15,063 bases of DNA from the NCBI GenBank assembly GCA_964489835.1, contig CAZBBC010000114.1, positions 1 through 15,063 on the forward strand, in the 5' to 3' direction. Origin of the DNA: CAZBBC01 sp964489835. Lineage in GTDB: Bacteria; Calditrichota; Calditrichia; JAJRVZ01. The notes beneath the pieces were generated by a model. It ran no database searches. It was not told the origin of the DNA and saw only the letters and a program-made list of their open reading frames with translations. Below, piece after piece: positions 1-7,791 of this stretch (within the stretch, counting starts at the first letter, position 1; every line of letters starts with the position of its first letter). A program made the position numbers and the translations under genes.

Positions 1-24
1 CGAAGGGTAAGCACTACGATCTCT

Positions 25-1362
25 GTGGTTAACTTTTTTGGAAAAATGAAGAATAATTCTGAAAATAAGAATGCTGCTGTGCCCATTCCAAAGACATTCA
101 TGCAATACCTGAAATCCTTTGGTCCGGGATTTATTATCGTATTGACCTGGCTTGGTTCCGGTGATATCGTTTCTGCCGGTGTATCCGGCGGTAATTATGG
201 CTATGCCTTGATGTGGGCGATGGTATTTGCCTTGTTAATGCGTTTTTTCTTTGTCACCACCATCGCCAAGTATCAACTATGTAATCCCTATGGCGAAGGG
301 CTGATGGATGGATTGGTACGTCTGCATCCCCTTTTTGCTCCCTTCCTGTTAGTGGTGATCGTGGTGATTGGTCATATCAATGGTACCTATATGATTGCCG
401 GTATGGGTGAAACAATGGTGGAGTTAACCGGCATCGGTCAGGATTGGCAATGGGCGGTGGCTTGGGTCGTATTAGGCCTGTTTGTCGTATTCCGGCCTAT
501 TTATAATCGTGTGGAGTGGGTTTTTAAAGTATTTATTATTGTGATGACTGTTTCCCTGGTCGGAACAGCACTCTGGGTCGGTCCCAATCTGGCAGGCATT
601 GTTAAGGGCACTATCGCTCTTGAATTGCCGCCCCAACAGGGTCCTTTTGGGGCAATGGCCGTGGCCATGGCCATGGTCGGTGCCGTCGGGGGATCGTTAT
701 TGAATTTGGTTTATCCTTATTTCCTGGAACAAAAGGGTTGGAACAGTCCGGAATACCGGCGCGTGCAAACCTATGATTTTATCCTGGCCATTGTCGCTTT
801 GATTATTTTTAACCTGGCCGTTTGGACCCTGGGGGCCGAACTGGTTCATACCAGCGGGAAAAGTATCGGAAATCTTACCGATCTTACGGATCTACTTGGT
901 CTGGTGCTTGGAGAGGGAGGACGCAAATTATTTTACCTGGGGATGTTCGGAGCGGTGTATACATCACTATTGGGGAATGGCTTAGGATTGGGCTATTTAG
1001 CCAGCCATGCCTATAACCGCTGGCGTAAAAAATCAGCCGGTGGTGATAAAATCGATTATAAATCACACCCGATTTACATTTTTACCGCTTCATGGATCAT
1101 GATCTCGCCCTTTGTCTGGATTCTCAGCGGAAAGGCGGATTTTATTACTCTTACGCTTCTGGCTAATACCCTGATGGCCGTATTGATCCCCGCGCTTGCC
1201 GGCGGTCTATGGTGGATCACGGCCAGCAGTCGCTATATCGGAAACCAATATAAGAACCGCTGGTGGGAAAATCTGATCATGGGATTTCTGTTTATTCTGG
1301 CTGTCTGGGGCGCTTATGAATCGGCCAAGTCGGTGATTGAAATGGTAAAGAATATGTTTTAA
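25..1362 (+). CDS. Atypical Nramp-family membrane transporter (possibly 5'-partial)
   Basis: This is an integral inner-membrane protein of 445 residues with about 11 hydrophobic segments and the Nramp/SLC11 opening GPGFIIVLTWLGSGD (residues 33-47), followed by GGNYGYALMW. Classical Nramp proteins (MntH) use proton drive to import Mn2+/Fe2+. Here the TM1 metal-binding DPGN is GSGD (44-47), and the TM6 MPH motif is replaced by GAVGGSLL (219-226). The usual Asp, Asn and Met ligands are therefore missing, and the substrate may not be Mn2+ or Fe2+. The GTG at 25 has no good Shine-Dalgarno site. An ATG at 46 is the alternative, and the frame stays open to base 1, so the true start could lie upstream of the window. 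A sugar-acid dehydrogenase gene follows after 212 bases, suggesting a catabolic context. The fold assignment is strong; the substrate is unknown. Confidence 0.85.
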   Translation: MVNFFGKMKNNSENKNAAVPIPKTFMQYLKSFGPGFIIVLTWLGSGDIVSAGVSGGNYGYALMWAMVFALLMRFFFVTTIAKYQLCNPYGEGLMDGLVRLHPLFAPFLLVVIVVIGHINGTYMIAGMGETMVELTGIGQDWQWAVAWVVLGLFVVFRPIYNRVEWVFKVFIIVMTVSLVGTALWVGPNLAGIVKGTIALELPPQQGPFGAMAVAMAMVGAVGGSLLNLVYPYFLEQKGWNSPEYRRVQTYDFILAIVALIIFNLAVWTLGAELVHTSGKSIGNLTDLTDLLGLVLGEGGRKLFYLGMFGAVYTSLLGNGLGLGYLASHAYNRWRKKSAGGDKIDYKSHPIYIFTASWIMISPFVWILSGKADFITLTLLANTLMAVLIPALAGGLWWITASSRYIGNQYKNRWWENLIMGFLFILAVWGAYESAKSVIEMVKNMF

Positions 1363-1406
1363 ATAGATGAGTTGATTGCGTCAGACTTGTTGATTATGCA
1401 AAAATG

Positions 1407-1543
1407 TAGAGACGTAAAGTTTTTGTCCACGGATTACACGGATTTTCACGAATTATAAAATAAAATTTTAAATTCATGTAATTCGTGATTCAATTCGTGA
1501 AATTAGTGGACATTTTCTCTGCGACTTTGCGGCTCTGCGAGAG
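1407..1543. repeat. Mosaic of degenerate intergenic repeats with a long imperfect inverted repeat
   Basis: The spacer between the transporter and the dehydrogenase holds an imperfect inverted repeat. The left arm (1424-1455) begins TGTCCAC and ends TCACGAATTA. The right arm (1479-1512) begins TAATTCGTGA and ends GTGGACA. The 23-base centre is AT-rich. Just upstream, TAGAGACGT (1408-1416) resembles one half of the palindrome repeated at 10230 and 12426. Downstream, 1516-1543 is a TCTCTGCG...GCGAGAGA stretch with short dyad ends. These look like remnants of dispersed repeats. No T-tract follows, so a terminator is not supported. The arms are seen directly; their role is unknown. Confidence 0.6.
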
Positions 1544-1574
1544 ATGATACTAAACAAAGGAACAATATAAAAAA

Positions 1575-2342
1575 GTGAGTCAAGAATTATTCAACCTGCA
1601 GGGGAAAATAGCCCTGATCACCGGTTCCGGGCGTGGTATCGGTTATACCCTGGCGGAAGGCCTGGGTCGTGCAGGATCTACGGTTATTCTGAACGATATC
1701 GATAGCGACTGTTTAACTAAAAGTGCCGAAATCCTTAATGATAAGGGTGTGAAAGTTCATTCTTCCCTCTTTGACGTAAGAAATGAGTCAGATATTCAAG
1801 CCCGGGTTCAGTCAATCGAAGAAGACATCGGTCCTATTGATATTTTGGTTAATAATGCCGGTATTCAAATCCGGGGGCCACTGGAAAATTTTAAATTAGC
1901 GGATTGGCAAAATCTGATCGATATTAATTTGACCGGCGCCTTCCTGACGGCCAAAGCAGTCGTTAGCGGAATGATCCGGCGGAAAGCCGGTAAAATAATC
2001 AATATTTGTTCCATACAAAGCGAACTGGCCCGGCCAACGATTGCGCCGTATACCGCAGCCAAGGGTGGTCTTAAAATGCTTACCCGGGGAATGGCCACGG
2101 ACTGGGGCACGTATAATATCCAGGTGAACGGCATCGCCCCCGGTTACTTTAAAACAGAGATGACCCAAAAACTGTATGAGGATAAAGCGTTTGATGCCTG
2201 GCTGTGTGCCAGAGTTCCGGCCAATCGTTGGGGCGATCCTGCAGAACTCGTTGGCGCTGCTATATTTTTAGCCTCAAAAGCATCTGATTATGTAAACGGA
2301 CATATTATTTTTGTGGATGGCGGACTACGGGCCTGTGTTTGA
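1575..2342 (+). CDS. idnO: Gluconate 5-dehydrogenase-like short-chain dehydrogenase
   Basis: This 255-residue cytosolic NAD(P)-dependent SDR oxidoreductase probably interconverts gluconate and 5-ketogluconate, or a related sugar acid. Seen in the sequence: the cofactor motif TGSGRGIG (16-23), an acidic residue after beta-2 (Asp41), NNAG (93-96), and the catalytic set Asn118, Ser146, Tyr159 and Lys163. Several blocks match E. coli IdnO as I remember it: GPIDILVNNAGIQ, KIINICSIQSELAR, NIQVNGIAPGYFKTEMT, RWGDPAEL and FVDGG. The length equals the family norm (about 254). The GTG start at 1575 is preceded by AAAGGA (1556-1561), a spacing of about 13, which is weak but leaves the correct N-terminus. 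It is probably co-directional with the Nramp-like gene and fits uronate or aldonate catabolism. The SDR call is near certain; the exact substrate is inferred from similarity. Confidence 0.9.
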   Translation: MSQELFNLQGKIALITGSGRGIGYTLAEGLGRAGSTVILNDIDSDCLTKSAEILNDKGVKVHSSLFDVRNESDIQARVQSIEEDIGPIDILVNNAGIQIRGPLENFKLADWQNLIDINLTGAFLTAKAVVSGMIRRKAGKIINICSIQSELARPTIAPYTAAKGGLKMLTRGMATDWGTYNIQVNGIAPGYFKTEMTQKLYEDKAFDAWLCARVPANRWGDPAELVGAAIFLASKASDYVNGHIIFVDGGLRACV

Positions 2343-2366
2343 AAAAGCGGATGATTAAAAAAAAGG

Positions 2367-2395
2367 TTGACAAAATTAGAGCAATGCTCTATATT
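2367..2395 (+). promoter_or_regulatory. Sigma-70-like promoter upstream of the TonB receptor gene
   Basis: A perfect -35 box TTGACA (2367-2372) is separated by exactly 17 bases from TATATT (2390-2395), one mismatch from the consensus -10 box. Transcription would start near 2402, giving a leader of about 400 bases before the receptor start codon at 2800. It lies 24 bases after the dehydrogenase stop codon, so the receptor is likely a separate transcription unit. It is the best promoter in the window. Confidence 0.65.
2378..2390. promoter_or_regulatory. Candidate operator palindrome inside the promoter spacer
   Basis: AGAGCA-A-TGCTCT is a perfect 6+1+6 dyad lying between the -35 and -10 boxes and touching the first base of the -10 box. 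A dimeric repressor bound here would block RNA polymerase. I saw no second copy in the window and no regulator gene, so the binding protein is unknown. Confidence 0.5.
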
Positions 2396-2525
2396 TTTCA
2401 GACTGAGATAAAAACCCATCCGTAAAAGAAAACTGCACCGGTTAAAGATAATGTCAACAACGATCGAGTCTGTCCGGTATATGAAGACTACTTGAATATA
2501 ATGTATTAGAAATATTTTGAATATC

Positions 2526-2597
2526 GAACAAGGATTAGCGATTTTAGAATTCAGATTTTTATACAGATCGCAAATCGTTAATCGGTGTTCCTTGTTC
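2526..2597 (+). promoter_or_regulatory. Long hairpin in the receptor mRNA leader
   Basis: The left arm at 2526-2544 starts GAACAAGGA and continues TTAGCGATTT. It pairs with AAATCGTTAA (2572-2581) and TCCTTGTTC (2589-2597). This gives 19 pairs including one G-U, broken only by a 7-base bulge (2582-2588), with a 27-base loop. The G-U pair is allowed in RNA of the + strand but would be a C-A mismatch on the other strand, which favours a + strand transcript. AAGAAC at 2626-2631 could compete for part of the 3' arm. No known riboswitch class is recognised. The rest of the leader is AT-rich and shows no coding signal. Confidence 0.5.
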
Positions 2598-2709
2598 TTA
2601 AATCTATTGAGGCTCATTTATGGACAAGAACTAATTTGTGTATTCTTCGCGTGCTTCGTGGTTATCAAAACGATCCTTACATTAACTAATAATAAATAAA
2701 CATAATTAG

Positions 2710-2720
2710 AGGAGGTGATC
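2710..2720 (+). promoter_or_regulatory. Orphan extended anti-16S (Shine-Dalgarno) motif in the leader
   Basis: AGGAGGTGATC is an 11-base perfect complement to the conserved 3' end of 16S rRNA, but no start codon lies at normal spacing. The next ATG (2739) is 23 bases beyond the AGGAGG core and opens only a 7-codon frame ending at 2762. The receptor gene has its own Shine-Dalgarno site 80 bases further on. It could be a ribosome standby site, or the start of a tiny leader peptide using GTG at 2715 (15 codons). Either reading is inference. Confidence 0.35.
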
Positions 2721-2799
2721 ACAGAGAAAATATTTTTTATGATACTTATTTTATCTTACTAGTTCATTTGTTTAACGCAATTAAACAATGGAGGAAAAA

Positions 2800-5640
2800 A
2801 TGGTGACAAAATTTTCATCATTTAATTCAGGCAAGGTCCACATTCTGTTATTTATTTTTATCATGATGTTATCTTGCGGAATGTTATTTGCTCAAAACGG
2901 AATGGTTGCCGGACGTGTGGTTTCTGCTGAAGATGGTTCTTATTTACCGGGAGCGAATGTATTTCTGGAGGGAACGACCATGGGCGCAGCCACCGATCGT
3001 GAAGGATTTTTTATGATTTCCAATGTACCGCAAGGTACCTATCAGCTGTCGATCAATTACATTGGTTATGAAGATTATAAGGCAGAAGTAAGTATCAGCA
3101 GTGCGGAACGACGGGTTGTTCTCGATGAAATCGGCTTAAAATTAACCGCAATGGAGACGGATGTCATTGTCGTTGAAGGTCAGTTGGAAGGGCAGTTAAA
3201 AGCTCTGAACCAACAGAGGGTGTCTGCAAATATTAAAAATGTTGTTGCCCGGGAACAAATGGAACTTTTCCCTGATTATACAACAGCGGATGCTCTGCAG
3301 CGTGTACCGGGTGTATATATCGACCGCAGTCAGGGTGAGGGAAGATATATCCTTGTCCGTGGAACAGAGCCGCGTTTGAGTAATGTGAAAGTTAATGGCG
3401 AAGAATTAGCGACCAACCGGGTTGAAGAACGTTATTCACAGCTGGATATTATCGGGTCAAACCAGGTGGCATCGATTGAGGTCGTAAAGGCGCTTACACC
3501 GGACATGGATGGGGATGCTATCGGTGGTACGGTCAATCTGATTACCCGGAGTGCCTTTGACTACACCGGAATGAGGCTTCGTGCAACTGCCGGTGGTGGA
3601 TACACATCATTGAGAGGTGATATGATCTATCAGGGTAAATTCAGTTATTGTGACCGTTTTGGTGCTGATAAAAATATGGGGTTAACCATCACCGCTAACT
3701 GGGACCGCACCAATAAGGGTGCGCATAACAGTGAGAAAGAGTATGGCAGAAAGACCGCCGAAGACGGTGGCCTGGTTCGTGATGGCTGGGCATTGACGGA
3801 TATGGATATGCGTGATTTCTATAATGTACGTGATCGCTTCGGTTTCGGAACGACTTTTGAGTATCGTCCCGATCAATCAAACCGCTTTTATGTCGATGCG
3901 ATGTGGAATAAATTAAATGACGATCAGCAATTTGGTCGTAAGCGGATACGTTTCGATAAGGGTGATTTCATTGACTCGCTGGGAACCACCGTGGAAGATG
4001 CCAGGATTGTTGTAGAATCAGGTGACCGGCTAGAAGAGCTGGTTCAGCAAGCTTATTCTGCCGGTGGTGAGCACGAGTTTGACAATTTTGCCGTTGATTA
4101 TAAAGTTTCTTATAGCTTCGGTGACGAAAAACACCAGCCGCAGTTAGATACCGAATGGGAAGCACGCCATTTTGATCTCAGGGTTGATAACAGTGATCCA
4201 CTCTTTCCTACGTGGAAACAAACTAATGCTGCTGATATAGGTTATTCTGAGTTTGATGCTTCTCCTTATGCTGTACAAGGGTTTGACTACCGGAACACTT
4301 CTGCTTCTGACCAGAATATTACCGGTACGGTGAATTTTAGAATGCCTTTTGATCTCGCCGGATATGCTTCAGAACTGAAGTTTGGTGGAAAGGCGCGGAT
4401 CAAGGAAAAAGACCGGAAGGATAAACGCTCAGGCTATGACTGGGAAGGCGATGACGATATTTTCATGAATCAATTTGTCTCTGATAAGGAAACAACGGAT
4501 TTCCTTGATGGACATTATACGTTTGGACCATTTCCGGATGCAGAAAAGATTGAAACCTTTTTCAATCAGAATCGTGATAAAGCGGATGGCTTTGTCGGTG
4601 ATACCGATATTTGGGATTCTTTTGGTCAAACCTATAATGCCAAGGAAAATATTTATGCCGGTTATGCCATGGCAACCGTCAATCTGAAGCCCATGACGGT
4701 GCTGACAGGCCTGCGCTATGAATCGACGATGAATGACTATACCGGCACAGTGCTACGCTGGAATACGGATGGAGATCTGGTGGCCAATAAAGATACCACC
4801 GATGACAGGAGCTATGGATTCTTTATGCCCAGTTTACATCTGAAATATCAGGTGGCGCGAATGAGCAATTTCAGATTTGCTGTAACCCGTACCATGGCCC
4901 GGCCTAATTACTGGGATCTTGTTCCCTATTCATCTCTCGACTTTGACGGTGAAGAAAAGCGTGAAGGAAACCCAAATCTGGATATCACCGAAGCTTGGAA
5001 CATCGATATCATGGGTGAACATTATTTTGTCGGTGTTGGTGTTCTTTCCGGCGGATTTTTCTACAAAGATCTTAAGAATATTATTTTTGAACTGAGAGAG
5101 GAAATCGATGATCCCACTTCACAATTTGATGGTTGGGATTTCAGAGGACCGGTGAACGGCGGAAATGCCACCTTAATGGGAATCGAAATCAACTGGCAGC
5201 AGCAGCTGAACTTCTTACCCGGCTTTTGGGGTGGTTTTGGAATTTATGCAAATTACACCAAGACATGGGCTGAATCTGAACTGGTAAAGGGAATAAGGGA
5301 AGATGAGAAAGCGCTTCCCGGACAGTCCGGTGATATCGGAAACGTAGCACTCTCCTATGAATGGGGGGGATTCTCCGGCCGTTTTACTCTTCATTATCAA
5401 GGTAAATACCTGGAGGAAGTTAATTCAAATCCGGACGGTAGTGAAGATTTATGGCGGGATGACCACCTGCAAATCGATTTGTCGGCCAGTTACAAGTTTA
5501 TGCCGGAACTGGATGTGTTTGCAGAAGTTGTCAATATCACCGATGAGCCGCAAGTGGATTATGTCGGTATTATCGATCATCCGCAACAACAGGAATACTA
5601 TGGCTGGTGGATGCGCGCCGGATTGCGTTTATCATTATAG
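2800..5640 (+). CDS. TonB-dependent outer-membrane receptor with carboxypeptidase-regulatory-like domain
   Basis: This 946-residue receptor imports a large substrate across the outer membrane using TonB energy. A Sec signal peptide ends near MLFA (residue 31). A carboxypeptidase-regulatory-like beta-sandwich covers about 36-110 (GRVVSAEDGSYLPGANVFLEGT, trimmed here: GRVV...PGANVFLEG, then GTYQLSINYIGY). A TonB-box-like ETDVIVVEG lies at about 119-127. The plug follows, with ADALQRVPGVYIDR and TPDMDGDAIGGTVNL, the pattern of the Xanthomonas-Caulobacter-type TonB receptors (TIGR01782-like). The rest is a 22-strand-type barrel ending in MRAGLRLSL. I prefer ATG 2800, because GGAGG at 2790-2794 sits 5 bases before it. 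The in-frame ATG at 2788 overlaps that Shine-Dalgarno site. The gene has its own promoter and leader and is followed by a hairpin. The substrate is probably a carbohydrate, judged only from its neighbours. Confidence 0.93.
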   Translation: MVTKFSSFNSGKVHILLFIFIMMLSCGMLFAQNGMVAGRVVSAEDGSYLPGANVFLEGTTMGAATDREGFFMISNVPQGTYQLSINYIGYEDYKAEVSISSAERRVVLDEIGLKLTAMETDVIVVEGQLEGQLKALNQQRVSANIKNVVAREQMELFPDYTTADALQRVPGVYIDRSQGEGRYILVRGTEPRLSNVKVNGEELATNRVEERYSQLDIIGSNQVASIEVVKALTPDMDGDAIGGTVNLITRSAFDYTGMRLRATAGGGYTSLRGDMIYQGKFSYCDRFGADKNMGLTITANWDRTNKGAHNSEKEYGRKTAEDGGLVRDGWALTDMDMRDFYNVRDRFGFGTTFEYRPDQSNRFYVDAMWNKLNDDQQFGRKRIRFDKGDFIDSLGTTVEDARIVVESGDRLEELVQQAYSAGGEHEFDNFAVDYKVSYSFGDEKHQPQLDTEWEARHFDLRVDNSDPLFPTWKQTNAADIGYSEFDASPYAVQGFDYRNTSASDQNITGTVNFRMPFDLAGYASELKFGGKARIKEKDRKDKRSGYDWEGDDDIFMNQFVSDKETTDFLDGHYTFGPFPDAEKIETFFNQNRDKADGFVGDTDIWDSFGQTYNAKENIYAGYAMATVNLKPMTVLTGLRYESTMNDYTGTVLRWNTDGDLVANKDTTDDRSYGFFMPSLHLKYQVARMSNFRFAVTRTMARPNYWDLVPYSSLDFDGEEKREGNPNLDITEAWNIDIMGEHYFVGVGVLSGGFFYKDLKNIIFELREEIDDPTSQFDGWDFRGPVNGGNATLMGIEINWQQQLNFLPGFWGGFGIYANYTKTWAESELVKGIREDEKALPGQSGDIGNVALSYEWGGFSGRFTLHYQGKYLEEVNSNPDGSEDLWRDDHLQIDLSASYKFMPELDVFAEVVNITDEPQVDYVGIIDHPQQQEYYGWWMRAGLRLSL

Positions 5641-5681
5641 TTGATGCTCATCGTTGATTTTTAATCAAAATTTACCGCAAG

Positions 5682-5714
5682 AAAGACAGCGCAGTGTATA
5701 GCTGCGCTGTCTTT
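5682..5714. terminator. Strong hairpin after the TonB receptor, terminator-like
   Basis: A perfect 13-base inverted repeat begins 41 bases after the receptor stop codon: AAAGACAGCGCAG (5682-5694), loop TGTATAG, and CTGCGCTGTCTTT (5702-5714). The 3' arm ends in TTT and is followed by GATTTAGATTTG rather than a pure T run. It is a good stem with a modest tail. It is likely to terminate or stabilise the receptor mRNA. Confidence 0.7.
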
Positions 5715-5820
5715 GATTTAGATTTGATCTTTATATTGTGATGAAACGGTAATATCATTGTTACCTATCCATGTTAAGATTCCGGATTCATTACAGGAGA
5801 TCAAAAAGGAGTATTTGTAA

Positions 5821-7389
5821 ATGAAAATCTTACAAAATTTGGGACTTTCCCTCATTTTTATGTTAATGATGACGTCCATCACCCATCTGTCATTTACAGG
5901 TTGTTCATCGGATAACAATGGTTCTACCGGTTCTGAGCCTCTCGGACCACGGGTGGTAGTATCTCCGCAACCACAGCTATACTTTGGTCAAATTCCGGGG
6001 GGGCAAGAAACCTATCGTGAATTAAAAATAACCAACAGCGGAGATCAGTCATTGATCATACCAGGACTGGTCATTGAAGGGGCGGATGCGGGATTATTTA
6101 CCCTGGAAAGTTCAGGCCAGATTGAATTGGGTGAAATTCAATCAATCGTGGTCGGTATCACCTTTAAACCTCAAACCAGCGGTACATTCTCAGCCCAGGT
6201 GAAAATTGAAAGCAATGCCGATAGCAGTCCGGATTATCATGATTTGACAGCGGCTGGTACAGCGGCATCCGGCGCTTTGATCACCTTTGAGCGAATTATT
6301 GGTGGCCAGGAAAATGACGGTGCTTCATCGGTTCGTATTACCCATAACGGCGGATTTATCGTCGCCGGTAGTACATTTGACCCTGATTTGGAATGGACCA
6401 TCGCTACCCTCACTCTTCTTGATAAATTTGGTAATGTGGAGTGGAGCATACAATATCCGGGTGATGGCACTTCCAGTTTTAGTAGCGTTATTATTGCCGA
6501 TGATGGGGGATTTGTTGCCGTAGGAGCAACAGCCGCTTCGAAGCTGACTTCCACCAATGTGTATGTGTTAAAAACAGATGGCAATGGCAATATCGAGAAC
6601 GAATGGACCTATGGTGGTACACTGGCAGACAATGCACTTGAAATAGAGAGAACGTTAGACGGTGGTTATATCATCTCCGGTAAGACAAATAATACAGGGA
6701 CAACGGAAGATTTGTTGGATGCATTGTTGATCAGACTCGATGGCAGCTTTGAGCAACAATGGATGAAAAATTACGGCATAAAAACAGGAAATTATCAGGG
6801 CGAAAATGCACATGCGGTCAGAGAGACTGCGGATGGCGGATTTGTTTTTGCCGGATCACAGTCAACAGATGACGGTACATTTAATTTTTATATTGCTAAA
6901 ACAGACGCCGACGGCAATGAGCAATGGGCAAAAACCTATGGTGGCGCTGACTGGGATGAAGCCAGGGATGTTATCATTTCGGATGATGGCGGTTATGTTT
7001 TAATTGGTTATACGGTAGTTAACGCCAGGGATGTCTTTGTTGTAAAAACAGATTCTGCCGGTAATGAAGAATGGTCCCGAATCTATGGCGGTAACAGAAA
7101 TGATGAGGGTTCCGCGATTATCCGCACCAGTGACCAGGGATATTTGATCGTAGGCGGTTCCAAAAGCTTTAGTGTAAAAGAAGATGAGGATGTTTATATC
7201 GTGAAAACGGATGACTCCGGCAATCAGATGTGGGAGAAAACGATTGGTGGTAATGGCGGCGAAAGTGCTTCCTGCGTTCGTGAAGATACACCTAATGGCT
7301 ATATCATTAGCGGTAGTACAGGAAGTTTCAGCCGATCATCTGATATGTATATCTTAAAGATCGATAACAGCGGTCAGATTGGTCCATAA
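5821..7389 (+). CDS. Lipoprotein with choice-of-anchor-D domain and seven propeller-type repeats
   Basis: This 522-residue exported protein has a hydrophobic N-terminus ending in FTGC, so Cys28 is a probable lipidation site; the Phe at -3 is slightly off consensus. Residues about 40-145 form an ASPM/SPD-2/Hydin-like (choice-of-anchor D) Ig-type domain, with LYFGQIPGGQETYRELKITN and FKPQTSGTFSAQVKIES. From residue 151 onward I count seven repeats of about 50 residues. Each follows the pattern GG-x-DEA-x(5)-T-x-DGGY-[IV]-x-G-x-T ... D-V-Y-[IV]-x-K-T-D-x-x-G-N-x-x-W-x-K-x-Y, which suggests a seven-bladed beta-propeller. Such domains usually bind rather than catalyse. AAGGAG (5806-5811) sits 9 bases before ATG. 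Its place after the receptor suggests a surface or periplasmic binding partner, but no SusD features are seen. Confidence 0.8.
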   Translation: MKILQNLGLSLIFMLMMTSITHLSFTGCSSDNNGSTGSEPLGPRVVVSPQPQLYFGQIPGGQETYRELKITNSGDQSLIIPGLVIEGADAGLFTLESSGQIELGEIQSIVVGITFKPQTSGTFSAQVKIESNADSSPDYHDLTAAGTAASGALITFERIIGGQENDGASSVRITHNGGFIVAGSTFDPDLEWTIATLTLLDKFGNVEWSIQYPGDGTSSFSSVIIADDGGFVAVGATAASKLTSTNVYVLKTDGNGNIENEWTYGGTLADNALEIERTLDGGYIISGKTNNTGTTEDLLDALLIRLDGSFEQQWMKNYGIKTGNYQGENAHAVRETADGGFVFAGSQSTDDGTFNFYIAKTDADGNEQWAKTYGGADWDEARDVIISDDGGYVLIGYTVVNARDVFVVKTDSAGNEEWSRIYGGNRNDEGSAIIRTSDQGYLIVGGSKSFSVKEDEDVYIVKTDDSGNQMWEKTIGGNGGESASCVREDTPNGYIISGSTGSFSRSSDMYILKIDNSGQIGP

Positions 7390-7791
7390 GTTTCATTGTT
7401 TTAAAACTATAACCTGAGGTAGTCTTTGCTTCGTTTTGATATAAAGAATGAATAACGAATAGACGACATATGGCAAAACTATAATAGTACCCTGTTCCTG
7501 TTTTAGGTAAAATAATTATACCATTTAAAAGTTCAAATCTATGAATAGGGACCATTTTTGTCAAACTATATGGCCTATGGGATAAGTACTGGTAAGCCAA
7601 GACATGACTGCAATATACTTCTCTCACGTTCGAATAAAATAGCGATCATCAGGTGGATAAGATACATATATACCGCAGTCGTATAATTCCGATATTAGAC
7701 GGTACTCTCTGAAGACCCATAATCCAAAAAGAATTCCCAATTGAATCAGGCCGAAACAAAATTTTTTATTGCCAAAAATTAGGATAATACA
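7390..7791. other. AT-rich spacer without a recognisable gene
   Basis: These 402 bases separate the propeller lipoprotein from the aldolase gene. No RNA gene, long inverted repeat or dispersed repeat is recognised. The only open frame of note is on the minus strand, overlaps the lipoprotein gene and has no family features. A weak promoter guess is TTGTCA (7558-7563), 17 bases, GATAAG (7581-7586). It matches the -10 consensus at only four of six positions. A new transcription unit for the aldolase pair presumably starts somewhere here. Confidence 0.4.

Noticed and set aside
2288..2617. Minus-strand open frame of 109 codons across the end of the dehydrogenase gene and the leader
   Set aside because: It overlaps a confident gene, has no family features, and its bases are better explained by the promoter and hairpin on the + strand.
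2517..2699. Small + strand ORF of 60 codons in the receptor leader
   Set aside because: It uses a TTG start without a Shine-Dalgarno site, and its composition looks like translated AT-rich RNA leader. It also runs through the hairpin at 2526-2597.
5724..5755. Promoter TTGATC ... TAATAT before the propeller lipoprotein
   Set aside because: The 20-base spacing is too long for a sigma-70 promoter and the -35 box is poor.
7328..7627. Minus-strand ORF of 99 codons after the propeller lipoprotein
   Set aside because: It overlaps the lipoprotein's end, has no recognisable domain and no good ribosome site.
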